This document shows positions 15,434 to 24,303 of a stretch of DNA of 42,955 bases, piece by piece; the first letter of the stretch is position 1, and every line of letters starts with the position of its first letter. This DNA comes from Massilia atriviolacea. Lineage in GTDB: Bacteria; Pseudomonadota; Gammaproteobacteria; Burkholderiales; Burkholderiaceae_D. Location: the NCBI RefSeq assembly GCF_003953935.1, contig NZ_RXLQ01000009.1, forward strand, positions 1 through 42,955. Reading direction: 5' to 3'. The position numbers and the translations under genes were made by a program. The notes below the pieces were generated by a model, which saw nothing but the letters and a program-made list of their open reading frames with translations, was not told where the DNA came from and did not search any database.

Positions 15434-17464
15434 TCAAAACGCCGAACGCAGGGTCAGCCGGAACGAGCGCGATTCGGTCGGGTGGAAATGGATGTCCTCG
15501 ACCGCCTCGGGCTCGCCTTGCAGGCGCGATTCGTAAAAGTAATCGATCGCCGAACTGCGCCGCCTGGCCAGGTTGAAACCTTCCAGTTCGAGCTTGAGGC
15601 GCGGGCCCAGCTTGTAGCCGATGCGGCCATTCACGGTGGCGCTCGGGCGCGAACGCACGCGATTGTCTTCGATCAGCGGCCGCGGGCCGAAGTAGCGCAG
15701 TTGCAGCGCGCCGAACCACGGTCCGATGCGATCGAGCGCCAGCGCCAGCGAGGCCACGCGCTCGACCGCGCCGGGAATGCGCCGTCCGGCCGCGTCGGCA
15801 TTGCTGAAACGCGCGCGCGCAAAGGCCAGGTCGGCGTCCAGGGTCATGAGCTCGTTCGGCTTGTAGTAGTTGGAAAACTCGACACCGCTGCGGCGGCTCG
15901 GCCGGCCCGCCTCGGTGGTGCCGGCGTCGCCCACGAACACGAGTTCCGAATCGACATCGAGCCGGTACACCGACAGCGAACTCTGCAATCCAGGCAGCGC
16001 TTCGCTGCGCAAGCCCACTTCATAGCCCCTGGCCTTGACCAGCGGGGTCACGCGCTCGGTCGGCGCGCCGCTTTTCGGGTCGGTGCGGATGGTGGCGCCG
16101 CGCGCATCGTTGCTGTGGAAACCGGTGCCGGCGTTCAGATACAGCTCGGTCCGGCGCCACGGCCCGAAAATCAGGCTCAGCGTGGGACTGGCGCGCCGGG
16201 CGCTGGCGCGGCCGCTGTTGTCGGGCAGGACGCTGTCGACATCGAAGCGGTAGCGGTCGACGCGCACCCCGGCCACCGAGCGCAACATCGGCGTCCAGCG
16301 CGTGCTGTTGTCGTAGAACACGGCGGCGCTGGTCTCGACGATATGGTCCTCGCGCGTGGTGGCGCGGCGCTGGCGCGCGACGGTGTCGTACAGGCCGTTG
16401 TGGATATTGTCGTTCTGGAATTGGAAGCCGACCCGGTGGCTGCCCCAGCGGTGCTCGGCATGGACGGCGCTGGTGACGCGCCGGTCCGGCTGGCTGAACT
16501 GGTCGCCGTTGACGGGGTCGTCCAGGAAATAGGTGAAGTTCGAATACAGTTCCAGGCGGTTGGCGACCACGGAGGCATTGACCTTGGTCGCACCCGCGCT
16601 GGAGGCCGCGTGCCAGCCGCCGGACAGGCTGTAGCGGCGCGCGCTGCCGCCGTCGCTGGCGTCGACCGTGTCGAAGCGGCCCAGGCGGCCGTCCTCCAGC
16701 GCGCGGCGCGGGATCTGGTCGCTCGCGTTCCAGCGCGCGCGGTAGGCCATGGCGGTCAGGTTGAAGCCCTTGGCGGCATCGCCCTGGCTGTACCGCAGCA
16801 CGCCGTTGAGCTTGTTGTAATCGTCCTCGCGCGTAAATGGTCCGTCGTTATGGAACGATTCGAGCGCATACAGCAGATGGCCTTTGCCGGCCTCGGGCGA
16901 CGCCGCCAGCAGCGCGCGCCGGTAGCCGTTCTGCCCCAGGCCCAGGCTGGCGATGCCTTCCGCCAGCGTATCGGCGTAGCGCACGGCCAGCGCGCCGGCG
17001 GCGGCGAAGTCGCCCTCGTCGGCGTAGTACGGTCCCTTGCGGTATTCGAGCCGGTTGGCCAGTTCGGGAATCAGGAAGTTGAGGTCGGTCCAGCCCTGCC
17101 CGTGGGCGTGGCTGCGCTGGTTGACCAGCATGCCGTCGACCGTCGTGCGCAGGTCGGTGCCATGGTCGAGGTTAAAGCCGCGCAGGTAAAACTGGTTGGC
17201 CTTGCCTTCGCCGCTGTGCTGGCTGACGATCAGGCCGGGCGTCGCTTCCAGCAGTTCGCCGGGACGGTACACCGAGCGCGCCGCCAGCTGCTGCTGGGTG
17301 ACCAGGCCGGCATTGGCCGAATCGGCCACGCCCAGCTGGCTCACGCGCGAGGCGGCCACCACTACCTGGGGCAAGGGCTCGGCGGCCTCCCCGGCGTGAA
17401 CCAGGGCCGAAGCGCCCAGCAGCAAGGCGGTGAACGGGCGGCGGACAAGTCGGTCATTGTGCAT
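15434..17464 (-). CDS. TonB-dependent outer-membrane receptor
   Basis: 676 residues. Signal peptide about 1-28 (RRPFTALLLGASALVHAG), possible TonB box near PLPQVVVAAS, plug domain about 50-170 with QFYLRGFNLDHGTDL and the GPYYADEGDF segment, then a 22-strand barrel ending in the aromatic terminal strand RSFRLTLRSAF. It imports an iron complex or other scarce ligand with TonB energy. The FRAP and NPNL signatures of classical heme receptors were not seen, so the ligand is open, although the downstream heme oxygenase favours heme or iron. Start ATG 17464 (MHNDRLV) is chosen because the 56 residues upstream do not look like a signal peptide. It is divergent from the Asp-box gene pair. Confidence 0.9.
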   Translation of the reverse strand: MHNDRLVRRPFTALLLGASALVHAGEAAEPLPQVVVAASRVSQLGVADSANAGLVTQQQLAARSVYRPGELLEATPGLIVSQHSGEGKANQFYLRGFNLDHGTDLRTTVDGMLVNQRSHAHGQGWTDLNFLIPELANRLEYRKGPYYADEGDFAAAGALAVRYADTLAEGIASLGLGQNGYRRALLAASPEAGKGHLLYALESFHNDGPFTREDDYNKLNGVLRYSQGDAAKGFNLTAMAYRARWNASDQIPRRALEDGRLGRFDTVDASDGGSARRYSLSGGWHAASSAGATKVNASVVANRLELYSNFTYFLDDPVNGDQFSQPDRRVTSAVHAEHRWGSHRVGFQFQNDNIHNGLYDTVARQRRATTREDHIVETSAAVFYDNSTRWTPMLRSVAGVRVDRYRFDVDSVLPDNSGRASARRASPTLSLIFGPWRRTELYLNAGTGFHSNDARGATIRTDPKSGAPTERVTPLVKARGYEVGLRSEALPGLQSSLSVYRLDVDSELVFVGDAGTTEAGRPSRRSGVEFSNYYKPNELMTLDADLAFARARFSNADAAGRRIPGAVERVASLALALDRIGPWFGALQLRYFGPRPLIEDNRVRSRPSATVNGRIGYKLGPRLKLELEGFNLARRRSSAIDYFYESRLQGEPEAVEDIHFHPTESRSFRLTLRSAF

Positions 17465-17630
17465 GGGTGGGCCTGTGGTCGGAAGGGGCGCTATACAACA
17501 GCGGACGCATCTCTTATTCGCTTGCCATGCGGTTTCGGATTCAAGCGATTGATGCATTATCAAAAAGACAGCTTCCTTGCGGCAATCGTGTGTTAGCATC
17601 GACATCCTTGCCAACCTTTCATGCCATGTC

Positions 17631-18428
17631 ATGGGCTACCGCCATTTTCTTCACACGCTTCCCTTGTGCCTGGCCCTCGCGGTCTGCGGCCGCGCCGGTG
17701 CCGTCGAGCGCACGGAAACCGTCGAATGCGACTTGCCGGACGGCAGCGCCTTCGTCTTGCAAGCGCGCCACGACTGGGCGCCGCTGGCGGTGTTCACGCG
17801 CCATGGCAGCAGCCGCAGCGGCCAGGGCGGCTTCAAGGTCTCCTACCGCGCGCGCGGCGCACAGGCCCTGGTCGACGCCGGCGCGACGCTGGACTACCAG
17901 CGCCTCGATCAAGGCCGCGAGCTGGAAGTGCTGTGCGCCGGCCTCGGACTGCACGAAGGACAGCCCGGCACCGGATCGTCCCTGCGCCTGCCCGGCGAAC
18001 AGCGTTTCTGGGTACCGGCGCCGCCCTCGCTGGGAGACTTTGGCAAGATCGAACAGGGGCGCGTCGATGCCGCCTTGAAGCAGCGCGGCTTGCGCAGGCT
18101 GGGCCAGACCAGTGCCATGGCGCTCCGCCAGGGCACGCTGGTGCGCGAGGCGCCGCTGTTCGCAAAAGACGCCCCCGCCTGCGCCGAAGCCGCCAGCCAG
18201 GCATGCCCGGTGAGCGCCGTGCTGCGCATGGCATCGAGCGACCGTGGGCAAACCTGGCAGGCGGCCGGCATCGAGAGCGCGCCCTATTTCTTCAAGACCG
18301 GCGCAGCCCTCGCAGAGCAAGCCGGCGTGGCCCGCCCTTCCGCGCGCAGCCTGCGCAATTATCGTAACGGCGACGCCAACGACGCCAGGCCGCTTGAGCA
18401 GCCATGCCAGAAAAAATGCACCGAATGA
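17631..18428 (+). CDS. Exported Asp-box protein of unknown function (first of pair)
   Basis: 265 residues, family not recognised. A signal peptide is visible at 1-24 (HFLHTLPLCLALAVCGRAGA), so the protein is exported. The first mature segment TVECDLPDGSAFVLQARHDW has a Cys-LPDG opening echoed in the neighbour. Near the end CPVSAVLRMASSDRGQTWQ carries an S-x-D-x-G-x-T-W Asp-box, a short beta-hairpin motif common in sialidases and other propellers, here in only one copy. Several Cys suggest disulphides in the periplasm. Its TGA overlaps the next gene's ATG as ATGA. The start at ATG 17631 is chosen for the signal peptide; the ribosome site is weak. It is read away from the TonB receptor (166-base gap). 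Confidence 0.7.
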   Translation: MGYRHFLHTLPLCLALAVCGRAGAVERTETVECDLPDGSAFVLQARHDWAPLAVFTRHGSSRSGQGGFKVSYRARGAQALVDAGATLDYQRLDQGRELEVLCAGLGLHEGQPGTGSSLRLPGEQRFWVPAPPSLGDFGKIEQGRVDAALKQRGLRRLGQTSAMALRQGTLVREAPLFAKDAPACAEAASQACPVSAVLRMASSDRGQTWQAAGIESAPYFFKTGAALAEQAGVARPSARSLRNYRNGDANDARPLEQPCQKKCTE

Positions 18429-19777
18429 AAACGTCCCTCATCACCGCGCTGGTGCTCGGCCTGCAGCTCCAGCCCGGCGTCGCCCAGGACCGCCTGGAAT
18501 GCCTGCTGCCGCAGGGCGGCCGCATCCTGATGGAAGGCCCTTGCGAAGCACCGAACGACGATCGTCCGGACACCTGCGACACGCAGTACAGCACGCGCTA
18601 TCTCGGGCCGGACGGGGCCGCGCCGGTCGAGCTGGGCGTCACGTCGATGCGCCGCACGGCCGATTCGGGCACGCCGGCGGAAATGTGCGCCCATTTTTAC
18701 GTCAGGGACGGCACGTTGCATGCGCCCGGGGCCGGTTATGGCGAATACCGCACCGTCGCCCGGGGCCAGCTTGCCGCGCTGGTGGCAACACCGCATCACG
18801 ACGACGCCGTGGACCAGCAGGCCAACCGCGAATCGGCGCGCCAGGCGCTGAGCCGTCCCGGCTATACGCGCATGGCCGTGCTGGGCGGGACCTGGGTGGT
18901 CGAGGAAGCGCTGACGCGCTGGCACTGGGGCCACTACGCCGGCGCCGATGTTTACCGCGCGCCGCTGTCGCAGGTGTCGCAGACGAGCTCCACCGACGAG
19001 GGAAAAAGCTGGAGCGCACCGCTCATCACCAGCGCGCCGCGCCTGTTCGCCATCGGCGCCTCGGCGCTGGACCAGGCCGATGCCGCCAGACCCGGCGCGG
19101 CGCTCATCGCCGACAAACGCCGGGAACGGCGCGCGCTGCTGGCGCAGGGCAAGCAGCTGGTGCTGCGCTGCCGCCTGCCCGACCGCGCCGAATTCGTGCT
19201 GTCCGGCAGGCTGCCGGACGCGACTGACGGCGAGCTGCCGCCCTTCGTGCCGCTGGTCTCGGTCGGGTACGTGGCCGCCCCGGGCCGCGCCGCCATCGAG
19301 GTGGAGCCCGAACTGGCCCTGGTCATGGGTTTGCCGACCGCCGCCGGTGCGCAGCAGGAGCAGGTCTGCAACAAGGCCGGCCTGGCCAATGGCGTTCCGT
19401 ACATCGGCATCAGCATGCTCGACCAGGGCGGCAAGCGCTTCACCGATTTTTCGTTTCCGGACAAGATCTGGTACCCGAGCGCGCCGCCGCGCCAGGCGAG
19501 CGAGCTGCTGATGCGCCGGGAACTGAGCTACGGCATGAACGTCGCGCTCACCCGCCGCGCCAGGGTGATCGCCCTGGAATATCCGCTCGTGTCGCAGGCC
19601 TGCACCCGCGCCGCCAGGCGCGACCAATTGCCCGTGTGCCCGGTCGGCGCCGTACTGCGCAGCGAATCGCACGATAACGGCAGGACGTGGTCGGACCTCG
19701 TTTTTTCCGGCAGCTCATGGATTTTCGCGCCCGGCCAGTCCACCGACCAGCAGCCGGGGCGCGCCAGGCTACGCTAG
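18425..19777 (+). CDS. Exported Asp-box protein of unknown function (second of pair)
   Basis: 450 residues with a signal peptide (KTSLITALVLGLQLQPGVAQ). It appears to be built of two halves like the upstream protein: each half opens with a Cys-LPDG/LPQGG-type segment (RLECLLPQGGRILMEG; VLRCRLPDRAEFVLSG) and ends with an Asp-box (SSTDEGKSW near 200; ESHDNGRTW near 425, preceded by VCPVGAVLRS, matching CPVSAVLRM in the neighbour). This suggests internal duplication of one domain. Start ATG 18425 overlaps the previous stop by four bases; a longer form from 18404 is possible. The stop TAG shares CTAG with the stop of the convergent DUF3422 gene. No enzyme motif recognised. Confidence 0.7.
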   Translation: MKTSLITALVLGLQLQPGVAQDRLECLLPQGGRILMEGPCEAPNDDRPDTCDTQYSTRYLGPDGAAPVELGVTSMRRTADSGTPAEMCAHFYVRDGTLHAPGAGYGEYRTVARGQLAALVATPHHDDAVDQQANRESARQALSRPGYTRMAVLGGTWVVEEALTRWHWGHYAGADVYRAPLSQVSQTSSTDEGKSWSAPLITSAPRLFAIGASALDQADAARPGAALIADKRRERRALLAQGKQLVLRCRLPDRAEFVLSGRLPDATDGELPPFVPLVSVGYVAAPGRAAIEVEPELALVMGLPTAAGAQQEQVCNKAGLANGVPYIGISMLDQGGKRFTDFSFPDKIWYPSAPPRQASELLMRRELSYGMNVALTRRARVIALEYPLVSQACTRAARRDQLPVCPVGAVLRSESHDNGRTWSDLVFSGSSWIFAPGQSTDQQPGRARLR

Positions 19778-21093
19778 CGGCTCACGTGGTGATGCATGCG
19801 CCGCAGTCCCAGCCAGACGACGGCGAGCATCACCGGCATCGCGGCGCCGGTCACCATGTCGGGATTGAGCGGCACGCCGGCCGCCTTCATGGCCTTGCCC
19901 GCGTAAGCGATCAGGCCGATCGAATAGTAGGAAATGGCCACCACCGACAAGCCCTCGACCGCCTGCTGCAGCCGCAATTGCTGGGCCGCGCGGGCGTTGA
20001 GCGACTCCAGGATGCGCCGGTTCTGCCGCTCCTGCACGATGCCCACGCGCGTGCGCAGCAGGTCGTTGCTGCGGCCGATGCGTTCGGCCAGCGCCTGCTG
20101 GCGCCGCTCGGTCGACTCGCAGGTGTTCATGGCCGGGGCCAGGCGCCGGTCCATGAATTCGCGGATGGTCGGCACGCCCGGAATGCGCGTTTCGCGCAAC
20201 TCCTCGATGCGCGCCTGCACCAGCCGGTAGTAGGCTTTCGACGCGGCGAAGCGGTAACTGTTTTCCAGCGCCAGCTTTTCCATGCGCGCCGCCAGCACCG
20301 TGATCTTGTGCAGCAGCTCGCGCTCGTCGTCGGGGCCATCGGCCGCGCCATCGCCGGCATCGCTCATGCCTGCCGACAAACGCGCCAGTTCCGCTTCGAT
20401 GTTGTTGAGCACAGGCGCGGCCTGCTGCGCCTGCGGCAGGCCGAGCAGCGCCATCATGCGGTAGGTTTCGATTTCCAGCACGCGCTGCACCAGCCGTCCG
20501 GCCTGCTGGTACTGCATGCCCAGGTCCTGGATCACCACCCGTCCGAAACCGTCGGGCGCGATCGCGAAATCGGTCCACACCTTGGCGAAATTCTGGCTGT
20601 CGCAGCCGACCAGCAGGTTACCGGCGAAGACATGGCGCATCTCGGTCAGCGAGGCGCTCACCTGCTGCAGGGTGACGTGGGTGGCCGCCATCACCTTGCC
20701 TTCCAGCCCCAGCAGCCATTCCTCGGGAACATGGCGCAGCGGCACCTGTTCGAACGCGTGTTCGGCCGCAACCGGATGGGCACGCTGCTCGGCGAAGGTG
20801 TAGGTCGAAAACTCGGTGTGCGACTCCCACTGCAGGCGAACATTGCCGAAGTCGTGGAAGAAATAGCGCGCTTCCGGATGCGGCGGCGCCACCCCGAAAT
20901 GGCGGCACAGGGCGGCCAGCAACTGGTTTTGCGACGCCAGCTGGTGCGCATCGGCATCGCCCTCCGCGCGCGCGTAGACCGCCAGGTGGGTCAGCGTTTC
21001 GGGGCCGTTCAGGCGCAGCGAGGGGCGCGAATGGACTTCGGCCGCCAGCGGTATTCGCAGCGCGTGGTTGAAAGTGGCATGGGAAATCGACAT
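19774..21093 (-). CDS. DUF3422 family membrane protein
   Basis: 439 residues. The N-terminal region (LAAEVHSRPSLRL, EFSTYTFAEQ), central helical coiled-coil region and C-terminal pair of membrane helices (about 380-400 and 410-430, around LSVVAISYYSIGLIAYAGK) match DUF3422, a proteobacterial family with predicted inner-membrane anchoring and no known function. Start is ATG 21093 (MSISHATFNHALR); TTG 21099 is an alternative. It lies 23 bases after greB on the same strand, so it is probably co-transcribed with it. It ends in a 4-base CTAG overlap with the convergent Asp-box gene. Confidence 0.85.
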   Translation of the reverse strand: MSISHATFNHALRIPLAAEVHSRPSLRLNGPETLTHLAVYARAEGDADAHQLASQNQLLAALCRHFGVAPPHPEARYFFHDFGNVRLQWESHTEFSTYTFAEQRAHPVAAEHAFEQVPLRHVPEEWLLGLEGKVMAATHVTLQQVSASLTEMRHVFAGNLLVGCDSQNFAKVWTDFAIAPDGFGRVVIQDLGMQYQQAGRLVQRVLEIETYRMMALLGLPQAQQAAPVLNNIEAELARLSAGMSDAGDGAADGPDDERELLHKITVLAARMEKLALENSYRFAASKAYYRLVQARIEELRETRIPGVPTIREFMDRRLAPAMNTCESTERRQQALAERIGRSNDLLRTRVGIVQERQNRRILESLNARAAQQLRLQQAVEGLSVVAISYYSIGLIAYAGKAMKAAGVPLNPDMVTGAAMPVMLAVVWLGLRRMHHHVSR

Positions 21094-21116
21094 CGGCAAC
21101 TCGCTAAAATGAAAAA

Positions 21117-21680
21117 TCAGTCTGTGGCGGGGGCCGGATAGCGCACCTCGAGCACTTCGAGCTCGTCGGGGCCGAGCGGCGTCTGCAGGGTGATCACATC
21201 GCCTTCGCGCGCCTTGGTCAGCGCGCGCGCCACCGGCGAGACCCAGCTGATCTTGCCGTTCAGCGGATCGAGCTCGTCGATGCCGACGATGGTGATGGTG
21301 TGCTGCTCGCCCGCGCTGTTGCAGTAAGTCACCGTGGCGCCGAAAAAGACCTGGTCGTTGCCGTACTGGACGCTGGGATCGACCACGGCGGCCGAGTCCA
21401 TGCGCTTGGTCAGGAAGCGGATGCGCCCGTCGATCTGGCGCAGGCGCCGCTTGCCGTAGATATAGTCGCCATTTTCGGAGCGGTCGCCGTTCGAGGCCGC
21501 CCAGTGCACCACCTTGACCACCTCGGGACGCTCGACATCGATCAGCTGCAGCAGCTCATCCTTGATGCGCTGGTAGCCGGCCGGCGTGATGTAATTCTTG
21601 GCGCCCGCAGGAATAGCTTGCGCAAGCGCAATGGCTTCCTCGTCGTCGTTATCCGATTCTTTGACAAATGCTTTATTCAT
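21117..21680 (-). CDS. greB: Transcription elongation factor GreB
   Basis: 187 residues. It rescues backtracked RNA polymerase by inserting its coiled-coil into the secondary channel and stimulating RNA cleavage. The N-terminal coiled-coil includes YITPAGYQRIKDELLQL and the tip acidic pair, then HWAASNGDRSENGDYIYGK, typical of GreB rather than GreA (a basic patch with YGKRRLR), and a C-terminal FKBP-like domain with ISWVSPVARALTKAREGD. Start ATG 21680 (MNKAFVKESDNDD) gives the normal length; ATG 21689 adds three residues. Long upstream extension of the frame is not coding. First gene of a greB-DUF3422 unit. Confidence 0.95.
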   Translation of the reverse strand: MNKAFVKESDNDDEEAIALAQAIPAGAKNYITPAGYQRIKDELLQLIDVERPEVVKVVHWAASNGDRSENGDYIYGKRRLRQIDGRIRFLTKRMDSAAVVDPSVQYGNDQVFFGATVTYCNSAGEQHTITIVGIDELDPLNGKISWVSPVARALTKAREGDVITLQTPLGPDELEVLEVRYPAPATD

Positions 21681-21908
21681 GCGGTCCATTGTAATGGCGC
21701 GCGCGCATCCTGTCCGGGCGATACCCATTTTGGCGCAGGCAATCTTTTTGGCGCGGACACCATGCCGCCGGCTCCGGCCTGCGCTTGGTGGGCGGCGCGG
21801 CTGAGCGTCATGCAATGTTACATAAAAGTCATCGCGAACGGATATTATCCCATGTAATCTGCTTAACGTTCTGCCGATACCCGGCAGCCAACCTCCCCAA
21901 AGGCAAGC

Positions 21909-22667
21909 ATGCACCCGCATTTCAACAAACGCACCCTGTGCGCCCTGGCCGCCCTGGCCGCCGCCTGGGCGCCGGCCCAGGCCGACACCAGCACCTCGTC
22001 CGCCAGCATCGAGCAATTCCAGTTCCGCCTCGTCGACCTCGACCTGAACGATGGCATCGCTCCCTGGATCACCTTCGGCACGGACAGCCGTGTCGTGCGT
22101 AGCGAAGGCGCCGGGCAAGTCGACACCCGCAGCGAAGCGGGAAGCACCTCGATCGCGACGCAGTCCGGCTCGGCCGGCGCCATGCTGTCCGATAGCGCCG
22201 TGCTCGCGCGCTCCAGCGTCAACCATCTGCCGCTCGATACGGCCAACCACGCCTACGGCAGCCGGAGCAGCCGCGTCGCCGAGTTCGTTCTGAGCCCGAA
22301 TACCGAGCTGATCTTCACCGGCATCGGCCGGATCGCGCAGCAGCTTGGTGTCCAGTTCGCCTTGAGCGAAGCGGAAATCAAGATGTCGGCGCATCTTCTG
22401 GACGCGGATGGCTCGTGGAGTCACCAGCTCAACAAGAACTACGCCGTGCGTTACGGCGATGGCGCGGCCACCGTCAATCTGTACGGCTCGCTGATGTCGG
22501 ATGCGCAGCAACGCAGGGGCGCATTCTCGCTCGACGCCATCACAATCCTGTCGGGACCGGTCACCAGCGTTCCGGAGCCGTCCACCTACGCCATGCTGCT
22601 GGCCGGCACCTTCATGCTGGGCGCCGTGGCGCGCCGCCGCAAGGCCGCTGGCGCCCGGGCCGCATGA
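21909..22667 (+). CDS. PEP-CTERM sorting-domain protein (first of tandem pair)
   Basis: 252 residues. Signal peptide 1-25 (RTLCALAALAAAWAPAQA), a serine- and alanine-rich mature region with QFRLVDLDLNDGIAPWITF near its start, and a C-terminal PEP-CTERM signal: VPEPSTYAMLLAG, a hydrophobic stretch, then a basic end RRRKAAGAR. Such proteins are exported, then cleaved and sorted by an exosortase, typically in exopolysaccharide-making bacteria; the exosortase is not in this window. The 228-base gap upstream of the gene shows only a weak possible promoter (TTACAT 21818, TATTAT 21843, spacer 19). The next gene is a paralogue. Function of the mature domain unknown. Confidence 0.88.
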   Translation: MHPHFNKRTLCALAALAAAWAPAQADTSTSSASIEQFQFRLVDLDLNDGIAPWITFGTDSRVVRSEGAGQVDTRSEAGSTSIATQSGSAGAMLSDSAVLARSSVNHLPLDTANHAYGSRSSRVAEFVLSPNTELIFTGIGRIAQQLGVQFALSEAEIKMSAHLLDADGSWSHQLNKNYAVRYGDGAATVNLYGSLMSDAQQRRGAFSLDAITILSGPVTSVPEPSTYAMLLAGTFMLGAVARRRKAAGARAA

Positions 22668-22735
22668 CGCAGCCCCGCCCCCACCATTCCGACCCGGCCA
22701 TGGCCGGAACACGCCATCCTCATCGAAAGAATCGT

Positions 22736-23521
22736 ATGCCTGTCCATCCACTCAAGATCGCCGCCGGGCTGTTCGCAGCCGGCCTGCTGGCCTGCGCACC
22801 GGCGCAGGCCGCGTCTGCCAACGCTACCGCCAGCCTGAACAACATCAGCTTCCAGCTGATCGACCTGGACCTGACCGACAACATCAGCCCGAGCATTACC
22901 TTCGTCTACACGGACGCCGCAAGCTCGCTCGACTTCGTCGGCGGCGGCGTCGTCGAGAGCGCGTCGTCGGCCGACTACGGGAGCATGAACAAGGTGTTGA
23001 CGTACGGCGGCGGCAGCGTGCAGAACGGGGCGGCCAGCATGCATGCCGACCTGCATATCGACGCCGCTCCGGGCGCCTGGGGCTCGGCCGCCAGCGCCAG
23101 CCAGTTGCTCACGTTCACCTTGTCGCCGTCGACCCGGCTGCTGTTCACGGCCGAGGCCGAGGTGCTCATGCAGAAGGACGGGATCGACTTCGGGGTGGCG
23201 TCCGCCCTCCTGAGCGGCAGCGTCGGGAGCTCGATCGATGGGGTGTGGGGGACGGAATCATTCAACTCCAAGCTCAGCAGCACGGAGGGACTGCGCAACC
23301 AGGTGCTGCAAGGCGTGCTCAATACAGGAGCGCAGATCGGCAGAGGATCGCTGTCGGCCAGCCTCACCACCATCTTCCAGAAGCATTCGGACGTTACCCC
23401 GATACCCCAGGACATCTCCGCGGTACCTGAACCGGAAACCTATGGCATGCTGCTGGCCGGCTTGCTGGTCGTCGGCAGCGTCGCGCGCGGCAAACGGCGC
23501 GGCCAGGCACGCCAGGCCTGA
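22736..23521 (+). CDS. PEP-CTERM sorting-domain protein (second of tandem pair)
   Basis: 261 residues, paralogous to the preceding gene: the mature N-terminus reads SFQLIDLDLTDNISPSITF against QFRLVDLDLNDGIAPWITF. A later block LLTFTLSPSTRLLFT matches AEFVLSPNTELIFT. Signal peptide 1-26 (IAAGLFAAGLLACAPAQA) and C-terminal VPEPETYGMLLAG, hydrophobic helix and basic tail GKRRGQAR complete a PEP-CTERM protein. ATG 22736 follows GAAAG by six bases. It starts 68 bases after its neighbour, so they may be co-expressed. It is convergent with the DUF2233 gene (31-base gap). Mature function unknown, presumably extracellular or outer surface. Confidence 0.88.
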   Translation: MPVHPLKIAAGLFAAGLLACAPAQAASANATASLNNISFQLIDLDLTDNISPSITFVYTDAASSLDFVGGGVVESASSADYGSMNKVLTYGGGSVQNGAASMHADLHIDAAPGAWGSAASASQLLTFTLSPSTRLLFTAEAEVLMQKDGIDFGVASALLSGSVGSSIDGVWGTESFNSKLSSTEGLRNQVLQGVLNTGAQIGRGSLSASLTTIFQKHSDVTPIPQDISAVPEPETYGMLLAGLLVVGSVARGKRRGQARQA

Positions 23522-23552
23522 TTCTCCGGCCAGCCGCGCCCGCCCGGGATCC

Positions 23553-24263
23553 TTACTCGACCACGCCGAGTATCGGCCCCAGCGGCGCGGCGCTGTCGGC
23601 GCGCCCCAGTGCGCTCGAGAACAGGCTCGAGATCGACCCGTCCAGGTAAAGCGCATTCTTGCAATGCAAGGTGTCGCGGAAGTAGCTGGCGAATTCGTGG
23701 AAGGTGACCGGCACCTTGCTGATCACAAAAATCGCCTTGCCGTCGGCCACGCCGACGCCGTTGCGCACGTAGCGCGACGGCGAGTCGGGATCGAAACGGG
23801 GATGCAGCTGGCCGTCGATCACCAGCATCGGGCCGGACTGGGTCGCCAGGCGCACGCCGGACGCCCGGGCCGGATAGGCCGAGGACGCCAGCACCTGCGG
23901 GCCGCCCTTGCCCAGCATGAAGACCCCATTCGGCTTGAGGAAAAAATTGCCCTTGCCATCGGCCAGGTTCAGCGGCGCCAGCTCCCTGCCCTCTTCCACA
24001 TGCAAGCCCACCGGCGCGAAGCCCGGATGGTACATGCCGGCGTTGACGGCAAACACCAGCCGCTGCTTGCGTGCCTGCAGCCACTCCTGCAAGCGGGCGA
24101 AGCTGTTAAATGGCTGGCCGGTTTCATCAGTGAGAAACAGGCGCAGCTCCTGGCGCGCCGGGTCGACCGTCACCACGGTGAAACGGTCGTCGGCCGCCTG
24201 GCACAAGGAGGCGGACAGGCAGGCGCACAAGCACAGCAGCAGGGAACACAGGCGTTGTTTCAT
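23553..24263 (-). CDS. DUF2233 phosphodiester-glycosidase-like exported protein
   Basis: 236 residues with a Cys-rich signal peptide (RLCSLLLCLCACLSASLCQA). The mature domain has VFAVNAGMYHPGFAPVGLHV, NGVFMLGKGG, QSGPMLVIDGQLHP, RNGVGVADGKAIFVIS and CKNALYLDGSISSLF, the core of the DUF2233/NAGPA-like family (phosphodiester glycosidase fold, named from the mammalian mannose-6-phosphate uncovering enzyme). In bacteria members act, or are predicted to act, on surface sugars; the substrate here is unknown. Start ATG 24263 gives the signal peptide; an upstream extension lacks one. It lies 40 bases after the RTX protein gene, probably the same transcript. Confidence 0.87.
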   Translation of the reverse strand: MKQRLCSLLLCLCACLSASLCQAADDRFTVVTVDPARQELRLFLTDETGQPFNSFARLQEWLQARKQRLVFAVNAGMYHPGFAPVGLHVEEGRELAPLNLADGKGNFFLKPNGVFMLGKGGPQVLASSAYPARASGVRLATQSGPMLVIDGQLHPRFDPDSPSRYVRNGVGVADGKAIFVISKVPVTFHEFASYFRDTLHCKNALYLDGSISSLFSSALGRADSAAPLGPILGVVE

Positions 24264-24303
24264 GGCGCCAGTGTACGGCAATTCCCCCTGCCGGATGTGG
24301 CGC

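Noticed and set aside
15434-17464. Naming the TonB receptor a heme receptor
   Set aside because: FRAP and NPNL motifs were not seen; only the neighbouring heme oxygenase suggests heme.
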